Origin: Manduca sexta
Taxonomy: Eukaryota > Arthropoda > Insecta > Lepidoptera > Sphingidae
DNA: 64,000 bases
NCBI RefSeq assembly: GCF_014839805.1
Contig: NC_051141.1
Location: 12,594,777 to 12,658,776 of the forward strand
Direction of reading: 5' to 3'
Numbering within the stretch: position 1 is the stretch's first letter; every line of letters begins with the position of its first letter. A program made the translations under genes and the position numbers. The notes beneath the pieces were generated by a model. It was given only the letters and a program-made list of their open reading frames with translations. It was not told the DNA's origin and did not search any database. Shown in pieces: positions 50,401 through 59,640 of the stretch.

Positions 50401-52419
50401 CCCATTCTCGTGGCTTCTCCCACTGAGACACTTCACTGATACAATTATAATAATACTTCTTTCCAGACGAACTAATATGTTCCGACCATTCACTCCCAGG
50501 TAGCACGCTAGCTGATGGTACACTTCTTTTGTCATATTTATTACTTCTACTAACACTAATGTTCATGCCACTAGTCCTACTCTTTTTCTCAGGTTCATTT
50601 CGTTCATGATTACTCCTCTCTCTCTCACTATCTTTACTACGTTCCTTGGGTGATCTGACACTGTCTGAAATTTTATGAAGAATTTCATGTAAATTAATAT
50701 GAAAACAATTTATAACAATATAACAAAATATTTTTATAGTTCGCATTATGCTACAAACAATATAGTATTTACAATCGCTAAAGCTGATCAAGATTCAGTA
50801 AAGTGAAAATAGTGTGTGTACTTCAGTTTGGGTAGTTGCATATAAAATTATGCAACTACCAAGAGTGGAGAAATAAAATTGATAAAATTATTTATGAGTC
50901 AATTGCACAGTATGTTCTTTTTATATAGGTATATTATTAAAACTGATTAATAACAGGAGCAAAATTAATCACACAAATAACCCATGTCTATGTCAACCAT
51001 ATTATTTATAATATAAAACTGAAGACTACTTTACTAAAAATTATGATAGAATTGAAACTTATTTACAGTTTGTGCTAAATTCAGGACAAATAGGTAGTTT
51101 AGGGGAGAGTGGATACAATTCTATATATAATAAAACATTGATCATGTATTATAAAAGCTTGGTACAATTACATTTCTGTAACATGAAAGTTTTATCAGGA
51201 TGGAAAATACACTACTGACACAATTTGATTTTGAATATTACACCATCAACACTAAAACAACATGTAAAAACAAAAAAATCATTTAAAACTTGGTTAATAA
51301 TAATAATGATCAAATTGTTTTGCATTCGCTTTGTAAATAATCATACTAAAAACAAGGCATATGCACATAATAATTACTATATGAGGAAAACATTGAGCAG
51401 AAAACAACAAAGTAGTCTTAAAAGAGAACATACACTACATACCTGTGTACTTATTTCTAGAGGATTTGAAGTCTCTATCTCTCTCCTTCTCAGGACCTTT
51501 GGGCATGTAGGAATTTCTTGACGTTGCATATCCTCTGTCATCTGCCACATGACTGTAGTGATGGTGGGCGTGGCTTGACTGGCTTGAGTGTGTGCTATGA
51601 CCGTGAGCTGAGACATTGCCATTGGGAGAACGGAGCAGAGTGTATCGGTTGTCAGAAGAGACATAGTCATTTGGACCTCTTCTGTCACTTTTGGAATTGT
51701 ATTTCTGTTTACAAAAAACAACATAGTGATCTATAGTAAAAAAAACTTATCAAATACCTGTCTAAAATTACTTTGCTCTAAACTGAAAGTACATTAGGAT
51801 AAAAATACAAGATTAAAGTAGCAAATATTCTGCAATCAATATAATATCAATAAGAGTGGCAACTTAAGGTATATTGTAGAATAGATAATTTTTACAGGTA
51901 AATATTACACATAAACAAACAAATCTACTATCCACACTGTAGGTTTAAACAACATACAAAAACTATGGCTTACAAACAATTATTAGTATTTGGACATTCA
52001 GCACATAATGATATATAATTTAATTAAATCACCAATAACTAAAGTGCAGAAATATTTTCAGCTTTATCTACATATAAATCTATTATTAAACGCGTAGAGT
52101 CGATAACAACAGGAAAAGAGTGGTCGAGTACAATTATTACGTAGAATAGTACATAATTCGAGGCAGAGTTAGCCATGTTAAAAGCATAATAGCACCAAAG
52201 TCATGCTTCACTTGTATGCATTATCCGTGCTTACCTGGTACGGATGGGCCTGATGCTTCTCAAAGTACCTGCAAGCAAATGAAAACTATTATTACATTCA
52301 CCTAAACTACAGCAAAACTCAATCGGCGACCGCCATCTACAGATTGCAAAGCCGAAGCATCTAAAGATCCTATCATACCCATCACTTATTCGCTGAGGTT
52401 TCCTTGCATGCATTACCAT
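37893..52419 (-). CDS. WAC: WAC ortholog: WW domain-containing adapter with coiled coil (10 coding exons)
   Basis: WAC is a nuclear adapter that links RNF20/40 to RNA polymerase II for H2B ubiquitination; the fly homolog also acts in mTORC1 assembly (family knowledge). Coding exons in order: 52379-52419, 52235-52268, 51443-51704, 50353-50664, 41065-41223, 40475-40632, 39834-40113, 38270-38415, 38059-38186 and 37893-37968. These give 531 residues with phases agreeing at every junction. The start is [14 protein letters not shown], close to the vertebrate N-terminus. The WW domain (about 170-199) has both Trp and the YYYN core ([15 protein letters not shown]). The middle is Ser/Arg- and then Pro/Ala-rich. 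The C-terminus (about 430-531) matches the WAC coiled coil: [40 protein letters not shown]. Human WAC is about 647 residues, so the middle is shorter here or an exon was missed. Confidence 0.93.
38729..38930. mobile_element. MITE of about 200 bp with long imperfect terminal inverted repeats
   Basis: The left end (AAAGACGGAGCATTGCTGTGA, then TCTATTTCTCAG) is inverted at the right end (CTGAGAAACAGACTTG, then TCACAGCAATACTCCGTC). The arms match for about 50 bp with few differences and are flanked by CGTTA/TAACG. There is no coding capacity. It lies in the WAC intron between exons 7 and 8. Confidence 0.7.
39834..40113 (-). CDS. WAC: WAC exon 7, GC-rich proline/alanine-rich linker
   Basis: The exon encodes a low-complexity Ala/Pro/Gly/Val-rich segment ([39 protein letters not shown]). 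It is far more GC-rich than the AT-rich introns around it, so long open frames occur in other frames on both strands. Only the frame that splices in phase from 40475 and into 38415 is taken as real. Confidence 0.85.
40700..40880. repeat. Interspersed repeat in a WAC intron
   Basis: The stretch CCCACAGCCTGTAAGGTGCC, then ACAGCTGGGTACAGGC, CCACCTCTCCCAGTCC and GTCGGCACATCCAGGTTTGA resembles a common lepidopteran interspersed repeat (recall). No reading frame of interest. Confidence 0.45.
41224..45140. other. WAC intron 4, no gene seen in this part
   Basis: AT-rich intron sequence. A short tandem AAATAAATAAAT run is at about 42790-42802. A GTCCCGCACGGGACAGG-type inverted motif lies near 41853-41868. 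No supported coding region on either strand. Confidence 0.45.
45150..45293 (+). mobile_element. Helitron 3'-end fragment
   Basis: This 3' portion matches the 31807-32274 copy (GGTATGGAGACAGTTTGAGA, then CAGCGTGACTTTTATAACGG). It ends with the hairpin GCGGGCGGAGCCGC and GGCAAAAGCTAG followed by T. The 5' half is missing or unrecognisable. Confidence 0.65.
46190..46345 (+). repeat. Second copy of the CTGTTTATGGGCGGTCG-type moth repeat
   Basis: Contains CCCAGTGTAACTATTGGACA and CTACTGTTTATGGGTCGTTT in the same order as the copy at 30140-30420, but with more substitutions. It is a fragment only. Confidence 0.5.
46700..48510 (+). pseudogene. Decayed non-LTR retrotransposon C-terminal fragments, partly duplicated
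   Basis: In broken frames on the + strand one can read [16 protein letters not shown], then [19 protein letters not shown], then FRWLKKQP, then GKCWLCS. Next come [20 protein letters not shown] and [17 protein letters not shown]. This is the order found at the C-terminal end of insect LINE polyproteins that automated annotation labels R2/type-1 elements. Many stops and frameshifts show it is dead. A stretch of about 180 bp (CATCCATACAACAACAATA to the CTGGGCCACC region) occurs twice, near 46980-47160 and 48320-48490. Confidence 0.6.
47296..47387. repeat. Two overlapping perfect palindromes
   Basis: Palindrome one (47296-47333) has 18-bp arms (ATACATTTAGAATTATCA) and a GT centre. Palindrome two (47330-47387) has 28-bp arms starting GTATTTACTTAATATCTATT, also with a GT centre. 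The two share the four bases GTAT. Both arm pairs match exactly, although the surrounding LINE fragment is heavily decayed. Confidence 0.85.
48503..48600 (+). repeat. TATATATAAAAATGAAT-type interspersed repeat fragment
   Basis: TATATATATAAAAATGAATC followed by GTGAACGGCTGGACCGATTT resembles the start of a widespread insect interspersed repeat (recall). The fragment carries no coding capacity. Confidence 0.4.
49241..49510 (+). CDS. Hypothetical small ORF, 89 residues, possible transposase-like helix-turn-helix N-terminus
   Basis: Not recognised with confidence. An ATG at 49241 opens a frame ending in TAG at 49508-49510, lying antisense inside the largest WAC intron. The protein starts [13 protein letters not shown], followed by an acidic/Ser-rich stretch. 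Next is [20 protein letters not shown], which has the feel of a pogo/CENP-B-type helix-turn-helix (xTIVKLYKxGH). The C-terminal part ([14 protein letters not shown]) looks like read-through. It may be an isolated exon or a mobile-element remnant. An AG acceptor-like site lies just upstream (TTTTTTACAG at about 49198-49207). Confidence 0.25.
   Translation: MDVRAILTPTQKESSNYSPLEDPSVFASSSPKKYNGTIVKLYKNEHKENAFNQIRGKKISLNLKKYILQIDNLNALELFIIKYILATWL
49511..50352. other. WAC intron 4, part nearest the WW exon; nothing recognised
   Basis: AT-rich, with no reading frame or repeat with defined ends. Confidence 0.45.
50353..50664 (-). CDS. WAC: WAC exon 4, WW domain
   Basis: This 312-bp exon encodes a Ser/Arg/Glu-rich lead-in ([14 protein letters not shown]) and then the whole WW domain, from [18 protein letters not shown] to [13 protein letters not shown] domains bind proline-rich or phospho-Ser/Thr-Pro ligands; in WAC the ligand is the polymerase II C-terminal tail (family knowledge). 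The acceptor is at 50665-50666 and the donor reads GTA|GTAAGT at 50352. Confidence 0.93.
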
Positions 52420-52807
52420 CAATGCAAATATACGATTTATTACGGCCTCTGTAATAAAATTCAAAATGAGTCCACTGTCATTAAAACGGTCTTTACAGAA
52501 GGCCGTGATATATCTTGATGGACGCCATGTCACATTCAAGACACTGAGACACTCAAGAAAGAGTCAATAGAGACGGAAAGAGATAAAAAATCCATAAAAA
52601 ATATGAAAATTATTTACACATCTAGAATGTCTATGGTTGATATCAATTTAAATGTCTACTCCGAATGGGATGTAAGATATATCGTTTCTACTTTCACTTG
52701 AACAGTTATTCGTTCGTAAACACAGTATCTGGCATCGTATATTACTAGTAATATATAAAAAAATAATATTCAATATTATTTTAGCAACGGTAAATCGTTG
52801 AACAGTA

Positions 52808-52815
52808 TATCGATA
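52808..52815. promoter_or_regulatory. TATCGATA (DRE-like) motif upstream of WAC
   Basis: An exact TATCGATA lies about 390 bases upstream of the WAC start codon, with a second at 53537-53544. In Drosophila this palindrome is the DRE core bound by DREF and BEAF-32 at housekeeping promoters. A promoter role here is inference. Confidence 0.35.
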
Positions 52816-53213
52816 TTGTCGATCCCACATCCAAAATTCACAGTCCATCTTACATTACATCCTGCCAAAGTCACCAGGCCAGTGGCCAGGCCTTAGATTT
52901 ATCTATTCTTTTAAGTTAAAGACCACGTTCCACTTCCCTTGCTAGAATAATCCGCATTTCATACATTTTATATAGAAATCCGTCCAATACAGGCGAGTCG
53001 CAGCGAGCCGCAGCGAAACCCGCCAGGCCGCAGAGCAAGTCTCTCAATGTTGCCAATTTTGTTATTAAGAGGATTAAACTATACGCATACAATATCACGG
53101 ATTCACTTATTTTGACAGACAGAAAAATATTGTTCCTTTTTTTCAAATGTAACCTTTTTATCGTCAAAACCAATCAAATACAAATAGTAAAGCATAAGTG
53201 AATTTATTACAAG

Positions 53214-53263
53214 TTTATACATACTATATGAGAAAAGACGTTTTCTCATAGTATGTATAAATC
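53214..53263. repeat. Near-perfect inverted repeat
   Basis: TTTATACATACTATATGAGA and its continuation are inverted as TTTTCTCATAGTATGTATAA a few bases later. The arms are about 21 bp and differ only by a two-base AT insertion in the left arm, with a short loop. It lies between WAC and the THAP-like gene. Confidence 0.7.
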
Positions 53264-53757
53264 AGGATAATTCAAATAAATTAATCTTCACTCGGTTTTG
53301 TTTAATTCAAATTGAAAAGTGTATTTTGTTCATTTATTCTTCATATTTGTTTTTATTTACCTCTACAATCAGTAATTATAATTTCGTGACTTCTATATAA
53401 AAAAAATGTATATCCAATCTAGCAATTACACCTCAGAATAATGACAGAAGTAACATTATGACATTTGAGTGCACTCTGTCCATCTCTTTCTTAGACAGCA
53501 AGAAATTTAATTGTGTTGCGATCCCTTCTGCCATCTTATCGATATCGTTAGATGCTTTTTCTATCGGCTATGGTAAATTCACAGACCTGCTAAAATAAAC
53601 ACTTTTCGGTCAGTCAACTACAAACCGTTGCAAATTGCTATTTTAGATAAAGGCTAAAAAAAAGATATCAAAACCCTGATTTGGTTCAACTACTAAATGA
53701 GGTCTGGGTATATGAAAGCACTCGTTAAGAAGCTGTTAAATTACAATAAACTATAGA

Positions 53758-53956
53758 ACTACCGGCTTTCTTCGAACAAAATTTCATTTGCTATTTACAG
53801 CAGTTTCCATGCCTTCCGAAATGTCATTCACACAAAAATGGTTTAGCATTTGGATTATTAAATTAAGAAAATGTTAGAAATTTCGGAAGGAATGGAAACC
53901 GCTGTAAATAAAAGACAAGAAATCGGCCGGAATTTCGTCTAGGAGAAAGCCAGTAC
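53758..53956. mobile_element. Fold-back MITE of about 200 bp
   Basis: The inner arms are nearly identical (CAGTTTCCATGCCTTCCGAA against the complement of TTCGGAAGGAATGGAAACCG), and the similarity continues outward through TTTACAG to CGGCTTTCT / AGAAAGCC. The total is about 70-80 bp per arm around a centre of about 50 bp. No coding capacity. Confidence 0.6.
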
Positions 53957-54087
53957 GCCTTCTGTTCTTTTCTGACTTGCTTAGGGATTAAAAGATACTC
54001 AAAAGGTGTGATTTGAAAGAATCTACTAAAATGGGACAGTAAAATTAAAACACAGCGGTATCATTCATGTAACATATGTTTGATAAC

Positions 54088-54654
54088 TTATTTCAATGTT
54101 AACAAAACTTTGTCGAAATGCTTAGAGCAAACACGGTGCTGTTTTTTCCAATGCCAATTGGGACGAGCTATGGCACCGGTCCATTTTTGCCTCATAGCAT
54201 CATCTGTGGGGAATCTGCAATGTATATTGTATGAAACACACTATGAAAATCAGATAGTTTCCTCGACCCCAGCCTTCGCGCACGGTTTCCAAGTGGCTTT
54301 TACCACTACACCACCGTATATTGAAAGTAAAAGGCAATTTATGCAAAATAGTAAACTATAATATGCTAATATCTATGTTATCGAAAGAATATGCAGCATA
54401 ACACTATTGAACACGACTACGTAAATTGGTAAAAATCAAAAATACATAATAATGACTGTAGCGAATGACCAACATCAGATTATAATATGTCTACAGCATA
54501 ATAAAGTATAATTAATAACACTTCTTGCACTTATGTACAGGATTTAAGTATATATATTAGGTTTTTTGTTTACTCACCGATGGAAGCTGATGATTTCAGT
54601 TTCATTTTCTTTACAAGAAGAATGAGATTTACACCCCACAATAACGTAGGCCAT
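54088..54654 (-). CDS. THAP-domain protein, short or partial (two exons)
   Basis: THAP domains are C2CH zinc fingers that bind DNA, related to the P-element transposase N-terminus. Exon 1 (54578-54654) encodes MAYVIVGCKSHSSCKENETE and then ISFHR, with donor CG|GTGAGT. Exon 2 (54088-54214) continues FPTDDAMRQKWTGAIARPNW and HRVCSKHFDK, giving the conserved FP, W, RxxW and CSxHF positions. The frame stops soon after (KVLLTLK), at 67 residues. This is shorter than a full THAP domain (about 90 residues) and lacks the AVPTF box, so further exons or truncation are possible. The first zinc-binding Cys, expected just after the start Met, is absent. Confidence 0.6.
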
Positions 54655-55206
54655 TGCTTGTTCATAGGGCTATATTTTACCTAAACAGCACTGTGTATTT
54701 ATTAATTAACAACAAAAATATTACACAACATGTAGCCAATTTTGAAAAGCACGCGCTGACGTATAACGTAACTAAATTGTGTGGGCGCGTTTATGCAATT
54801 GTTCTGGGGTTGGCAAGTTGGAACATTTGACATTTTATTTGCTTTTTAATTCGGCATCGTAAAGAGGACCAAAGGTAACTATTTGATAGTTGTAAAGTGT
54901 ACGCAAGCCGACCTTAGCAACATAATATTTGTCTCGTTCTTATCAACGGTGTTGGCCTATTTGAAAAAATAGGATAAGTATATGAGGGTAATGTAGATTC
55001 CTTCTATGCTTGTTCTTGTTCTGAGATTGTAGCACATTGTCTATGGCTTTAATTATTACTTATTGTTGTGAGGTCTATCCTGATTCTTTTCATTTCGTTT
55101 TCCAATCAAATCCAATTTGATGTAATTGACTTCATTTCGTTATTAAATTCATTAATTTTTTAGATAGTGGCAAATATGGCTTAGAATATAAAACAAATAT
55201 CAAAAA

Positions 55207-55600
55207 TCATAATCGGATATTAGTAATTTTTAAAACATTATAGAGGACTTTAATTAAAGGGGAATGGACTAAAGTTAAGATAAAAGGAATATTAATTGGC
55301 CGGGGCATGTCTGCAGGAAGAAGGTCATAGAGGGGGATTAATAATTTAGGACAGAAAAAAATATGTTCCAAGGAACCCTCGTCCAAACACCACTCGCACA
55401 AGGAGTGATCTTTCACACGAATCTTGGCTAAAAAAACTGGCGTGCAAACAACGCAAAGCCGCAGACGAATTATCACAGGTGTGATTAATTTATCAGAAAA
55501 ATTCTTACTTCTAAACCATTATCATTTGGAGAAATTAAAGGTTAAATTAAATTAAATTAAAACACAGACTAGGCTGTATAGCTGAGAGCCTTTGCCTTCT
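55207..55600 (-). pseudogene. Non-LTR retrotransposon C-terminal relic (jockey/I-like)
   Basis: A minus-strand open frame of 89 residues (55207-55476) reads IIRLRLCVVCTPVFLAKIRV, then DHSLCEWCLDEGSLEHIFFC and PRPINIPFIL. This is the zinc-knuckle-like C-terminal region that follows RNase H in insect jockey/CR1-type elements. The expected 'RLRTGHS..TPVHLARI' and 'C.C...GSLEHI.F.CP' are recognisable. The upstream part (higher coordinates) is too broken to read. It ends about 140 bp before the prefoldin start. Confidence 0.6.
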
Positions 55601-55737
55601 CCTTAAGGGGTAAATCAAACCAAAAATAAGTTCTATGGCAAAATATAACCTCAATATTTTTTGTCATTTACGTCAGTGTTTCGGAACTCGAGCTCGATTG
55701 ATTTCTGATCCTTCGGTACAATATAATAAACCACATC

Positions 55738-56145
55738 ATGGCGAAAGGTGTACCAGTGGATTTGGAGTTAAAAAGAGCGTTTGGAGAATTACACGAGAAG
55801 ATGATCGAAACTACAAAAAAGATCCATAGCTTGGATACACAAATAGTGGTATTTAAGCGCCAGTTGGAGATTGCTGAACTATCTGAGCATGAGATTTGTA
55901 ATTTACCCCGTGGAGTAAAAATTTATGAAGGCGTAGCAAGAATGTTTCTCCTCACCGAACCCCATGACATAGTGAGAGATATAAAATGCCGTCAATTTAA
56001 ATTAAACGATCGCATAACTGAATTCACAAACCATAAAAAATTTTTAGAGATGAACCTAAGAGATAGCACAAACAACCTCAGAGAAATGGTTCAGCACAGA
56101 AAAGAACTAAGTGAATTTGAAGCGCAAGGCCATAAAGCTAATTGA
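55738..56145 (+). CDS. PFDN1: Prefoldin subunit 1
   Basis: Prefoldin is a cytosolic hexameric chaperone that delivers nascent actin and tubulin to the CCT chaperonin; subunit 1 is a beta-type subunit. The single-exon protein has 135 residues (human about 122). The start MAKGVPVDLELKRAFGELHE has the PVDLELKKAF motif of PFDN1. Next come an N-terminal helix, the hairpin region ICNLPRGVKIYEGVARMFLL (the family has a xMYEGVGRMF motif) and a C-terminal coiled helix (DSTNNLREMV). The ATG lies in a fair context (CATCATGG). The protein is complete with no frameshift. It carries an unusually long C-terminal tail (ELSEFEAQGHKAN). Confidence 0.92.
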   Translation: MAKGVPVDLELKRAFGELHEKMIETTKKIHSLDTQIVVFKRQLEIAELSEHEICNLPRGVKIYEGVARMFLLTEPHDIVRDIKCRQFKLNDRITEFTNHKKFLEMNLRDSTNNLREMVQHRKELSEFEAQGHKAN

Positions 56146-56149
56146 AACT

Positions 56150-56190
56150 AATAAAAAAAAGTAAAATGTTTTATTGTGTAACCGAATAAA
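56150..56190 (+). promoter_or_regulatory. PFDN1: Two polyadenylation signals of the prefoldin gene
   Basis: AATAAA occurs at 56150-56155, only four bases after the stop codon, and again at 56185-56190. The second gives a more usual 3' UTR length. Confidence 0.5.
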
Positions 56191-57600
56191 TATGTATCAA
56201 TCTTGATAACAAATTGATTGTACTAACAAAAGAAATAAAAGCTTCTTTTAATAAAAAAATATCCAATTACATGTGTCTTGTTTGGCTTAATATTTATTAA
56301 ATTGAGAGGGAATGAGCTGCCAATATAGGATCTCAAATTGCTTCTAGACTTTAGTGGTTAGTACTTGTGTTACACACACAAATGCGTTGTTTTTTTATTT
56401 ATAGTGATACCTCTCAGAGAAAAGAGGGTCACCTAAGGCAAAGTGATCTTTACAGTCCACAGTCACCAACATTCCCAAATATATATGAATATAGCACTTG
56501 TCATAAGGAAAGGATTAAGGATAGTATTGGGCACAGGTTATTTTGACTTCTAGAAGATATCTTACTGTAATACAAAATGTATATTCAAGTTTTTACTTTG
56601 TTTGTTTCATGTGAATTAGACTAGCCCAATTCTGCTGTAGAAGACAGTAGATAAAATAGATAGCTTCAGAGACTTGGCTTTACAATTTTAAAATAAATAG
56701 TACTATAAAACCTTGCATTTTCTCTAGAGTTCCTTAATATAATTTAACGAACAATTTCACAGAACCTTGGTGTGGTAAATGGAAGGTATCATTTTACTCA
56801 ATTAATACTGTCATAATATCTTGCTATAAAATGATTATGGCATCCTGTATTTTACATGATGTATTATTTTAATATTCATATTCAATAGAACACTGTGCCT
56901 CATAAGTGCCCCAAACTCATGAGTTCACATAGTTCAACAAAGAACTGCCTTGGTGTTGTTCTATAGGACAATATGAAACGTATCATGCCTGATGCAATCT
57001 GGATGCGATAACTGGTAACATCTTTGCATAAGCCTGAATAGGGGAAGAGGTATATTATGTTTGTTCAGAAAAACTAGGCAACAACCTGTAAAAGAAGAAA
57101 TGCCAAGTTGCCATAAAAATCTACAAGAAGTCAAACTTGATCACACAGGAGCAACAAAAATTGAATTAAATTAAATCTGTGGCAGTTTTATAGTGTTTAG
57201 TTTAGGACAGACAAAATAAGTATTGGCGTCATAATTGCTTTGTTAAAGAAGAAAGTCCCAGTTCTAAGGATATAGCTCATTCTGTTTTCAAAATGCCAGC
57301 TATACCTAGTAACTAAGCTATTTATCCCTAGAATCACGAAATGACTTGTCCGCGCTCTAGCTTTAAGTCTTCGAATAATCCTAGAGAAAGTCGACATTAT
57401 GACTAACAATGTAGATAAGGTCAGGTGGTGAAAACGCACCATATTTTTCTTTAGATTATTAAATGTATAGTGCTGACTTATTAAAATACATTAGCTGTTT
57501 TGTGGAGTCTAATAAATTCCGAAATAAATAAGGCAACATAACAAAACAACTAAAACGTTTCATAGATATTGAAAAAATTGCAGAGCACCGCATTTAAAGA
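56191..57600. other. Intergenic, nothing recognised
   Basis: AT-rich DNA with no supported gene on either strand. The minus-strand frame at 57197-57442 shows no family resemblance that I recognise. Confidence 0.45.
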
Positions 57601-57604
57601 CAAT

Positions 57605-57740
57605 TATCCTACTAATATTATAAATGCGAAAGTTTGGGATGGATCTATGTATGTATGTTTGTTCCTCATTCACTAAAAAACTACTGAACGGATTTGGATG
57701 AAACTTTACAATAATATTGGTTATACATCAGAGTAACACA
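57605..57740 (+). repeat. Interspersed repeat beginning CTACTAATATTATAAATGCG
   Basis: CTACTAATATTATAAATGCG followed by AAAGTTTGGGATGGAT and ACTGAACGGATTTGGATGAA is a repeat start seen widely in Lepidoptera (recall). It ends without a clear 3' terminus. Confidence 0.5.
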
Positions 57741-57742
57741 GG

Positions 57743-57901
57743 TTACAATTTATAATGATTTTGTGTAATTTGATCATAATATAACGATACATATCCAGTA
57801 AGTCGGAAAAAAATTTGCTGTCTTGGCGTACGCTGCCTAAACTTTTTTTCATTCACAGTTGGAGTATAATTTGTACATCGTCCATAAACACAGGAAGGCA
57901 T
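57743..57901 (-). pseudogene. THAP first-exon relic
   Basis: From an ATG at 57901 (minus) the frame reads MPSCVYGRCTNYTPTVNEKK, a strong match to the start of many THAP proteins (MPSCxxxxC with C-x4-C spacing, then TNYT). After about 20 residues the expected GISFHRFP stretch is replaced by FRQRTPRQQIFFR and the frame runs on to a stop at 57743 without a GT donor in the right place. No matching second exon was found. Likely a broken duplicate. Confidence 0.4.
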
Positions 57902-58340
57902 TTTATTTATAAAAATACAAAAGTTAGTATGCCAACTAGCCCAATGACTAAATATAAAGCGGACAGGCCTCAAAAGTTAGCTATATGAATAAGTTATATG
58001 TATGTTAGGGAAATCGACGCAGAATTGTAAATATATTATATGTCTATCTCTTTTACTCAAAGCTTATTTGGAACGCAACAAAAAAAGACAAAAATAATTG
58101 CTTTCTTCGAATATGGCACTATTTCGTTTACTTCAACCATAGTGATAGAATAGTATACTTTATCTAAGACTTCAACACGCTGGGACCGCCTTGCGGCAGA
58201 AGACGCCATTTATTGCAGCCCAGTCAGCAAGTACATATAGTTTCAAACGATGTAAACATATCTTCATAAATATTGAATTTAAAGCAATCACGTTCTCAAT
58301 TGTTCAGTGTGTTTATAAGTGTATTTGTTAAGTTTCGAAA

Positions 58341-58870
58341 ATGACTCAGTGTTGTGTTAAAGGATGCAAATCGAATTCACGCAAGAAAGACCTCGAAATA
58401 TCTTTTCATAGGTTAGTAACTGTTTTTACCAAAAATTAGCAAATATCTTTGTATATTTACTTTTTGGATTTGTTTTTATCAATTAAAATGATATGTGGAT
58501 CTGATTTGTTAAGCTTTGAACCCTTTTAGGCGTGATTTATATACATTAAAATCATTAAGTTTGTTTACACACTAGCTTAGGGACGGGTGGATTTGTTTTG
58601 AAATTATTGTTATCGATATTTTAACAGACGCCCGTTTATCAGTTACGGTTTTAATCTTTGAAAGAATGTTAGAGCACACATCAATATTGTATTATCCAGA
58701 ACGACAAACTAAGTGAAATTAGATTATTTTTTTAGATTACCAAAAAATTTAAAAACCAGTGCAAAATGCATTGAGAATATTGGGCGACGTCATTGGAATC
58801 CTACACCAAATATATATATTCGTTCTTTACATTTTGAGAAGAAATGTATTAACCACACGTTAAAAGTACC
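58341..58870 (+). CDS. THAP-like zinc-finger protein, first two exons, one zinc ligand lost
   Basis: Exon 1 (58341-58411) encodes MTQCCVKGCKSNSRKKDLEI and SFHR, with donor AG|GTTAGT. Exon 2 (58736-58870) continues LPKNLKTSAKCIENIGRRHW, then NPTPNIYIRSLHFEKKC, with donor CC|GTGAGT. The layout is a THAP domain: C-x4-C, SFHR(L/F)P, RxxW and xSxHFE. The third zinc ligand, normally Cys in (V/I)CSxHF, is Arg (CGT; TGT would be Cys). Both exons have proper splice signals and compatible phases, so it may still be transcribed. The remaining exons were not found, so the C-terminus is unknown. It could be a diverging functional gene or a young pseudogene. Confidence 0.55.
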
Positions 58871-59569
58871 GTGAGTAAAAGATAACTGTTTTCCAATAAT
58901 ATTCCCGGTAAGTAAAATAGTAATGATTATTATACTTAACCTAATAGTAATATTACTTTAATATATTTCTATGAATAAGATTAGAATTGTTATTGCATAA
59001 CCAATGAAACATAAAAGAAACAACATAGAGATGAAATGTAAGATATATTTTTACAATTGGCGGTCTAATGTTTCAAGCAACCTTTGCATGCACGGAAATA
59101 GACACATAATCATATTGTTGTTATTCCAAATAATTATTATATTTGATCACCATCTTTACGCTCATTGATTTTAGTTTGCTGAGACATAGCTATGTTTCTC
59201 GATCAAAGAGCATAATAACTAATTATAAAATAATACGAACCTAATAATTGCTGGCTACGCTATCTTATTCCATTTATCATTTATTAAGTAAATATCTTAA
59301 TCTGGAACTTAAATTTTTAGCAAGGAATAGTGCAACATACAAATATACATGAAATGAATCAAACATAACTGGATGTTTGTCACAACAAGTACTGCTTTCT
59401 TTAACAATTGTTACTTATAAATCTGTTTCAGTTTGTTTGTTTATATTATGGTTTGTTATATTATGATAGAACCTAACCCCTTTTGTATTTGATCTTTTTT
59501 TGGGCTTGTGTATCTCTCTTTTAATTCTTCGATGTCGATGCAAAATTTTCGGTACTAGCATATCACTAT

Positions 59570-59640
59570 TGTAAGGGGCGGAGACGGCGCCATTTTAAGC
59601 ATTCAATGTGCCGCATGTCACGTGACCATATCGGTCATCT
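59570..59640. promoter_or_regulatory. GC box plus palindromic E-box cluster
   Basis: GGGGCGGAG, GGCGCCATTTTA and the perfect palindrome GTCACGTGAC (a CACGTG E-box) lie within 60 bases, immediately left of the TATCGATA array. It looks promoter-like, but no gene start is visible beside it. Confidence 0.25.

Noticed and set aside
54080..54361. Plus-strand frame of 93 codons
   Set aside because: It is antisense to THAP exon 2, whose minus-strand translation carries the conserved THAP residues and splice sites.
55635..55829. Plus-strand 64-codon frame overlapping the prefoldin start
   Set aside because: Out of frame with the prefoldin protein and without family resemblance.
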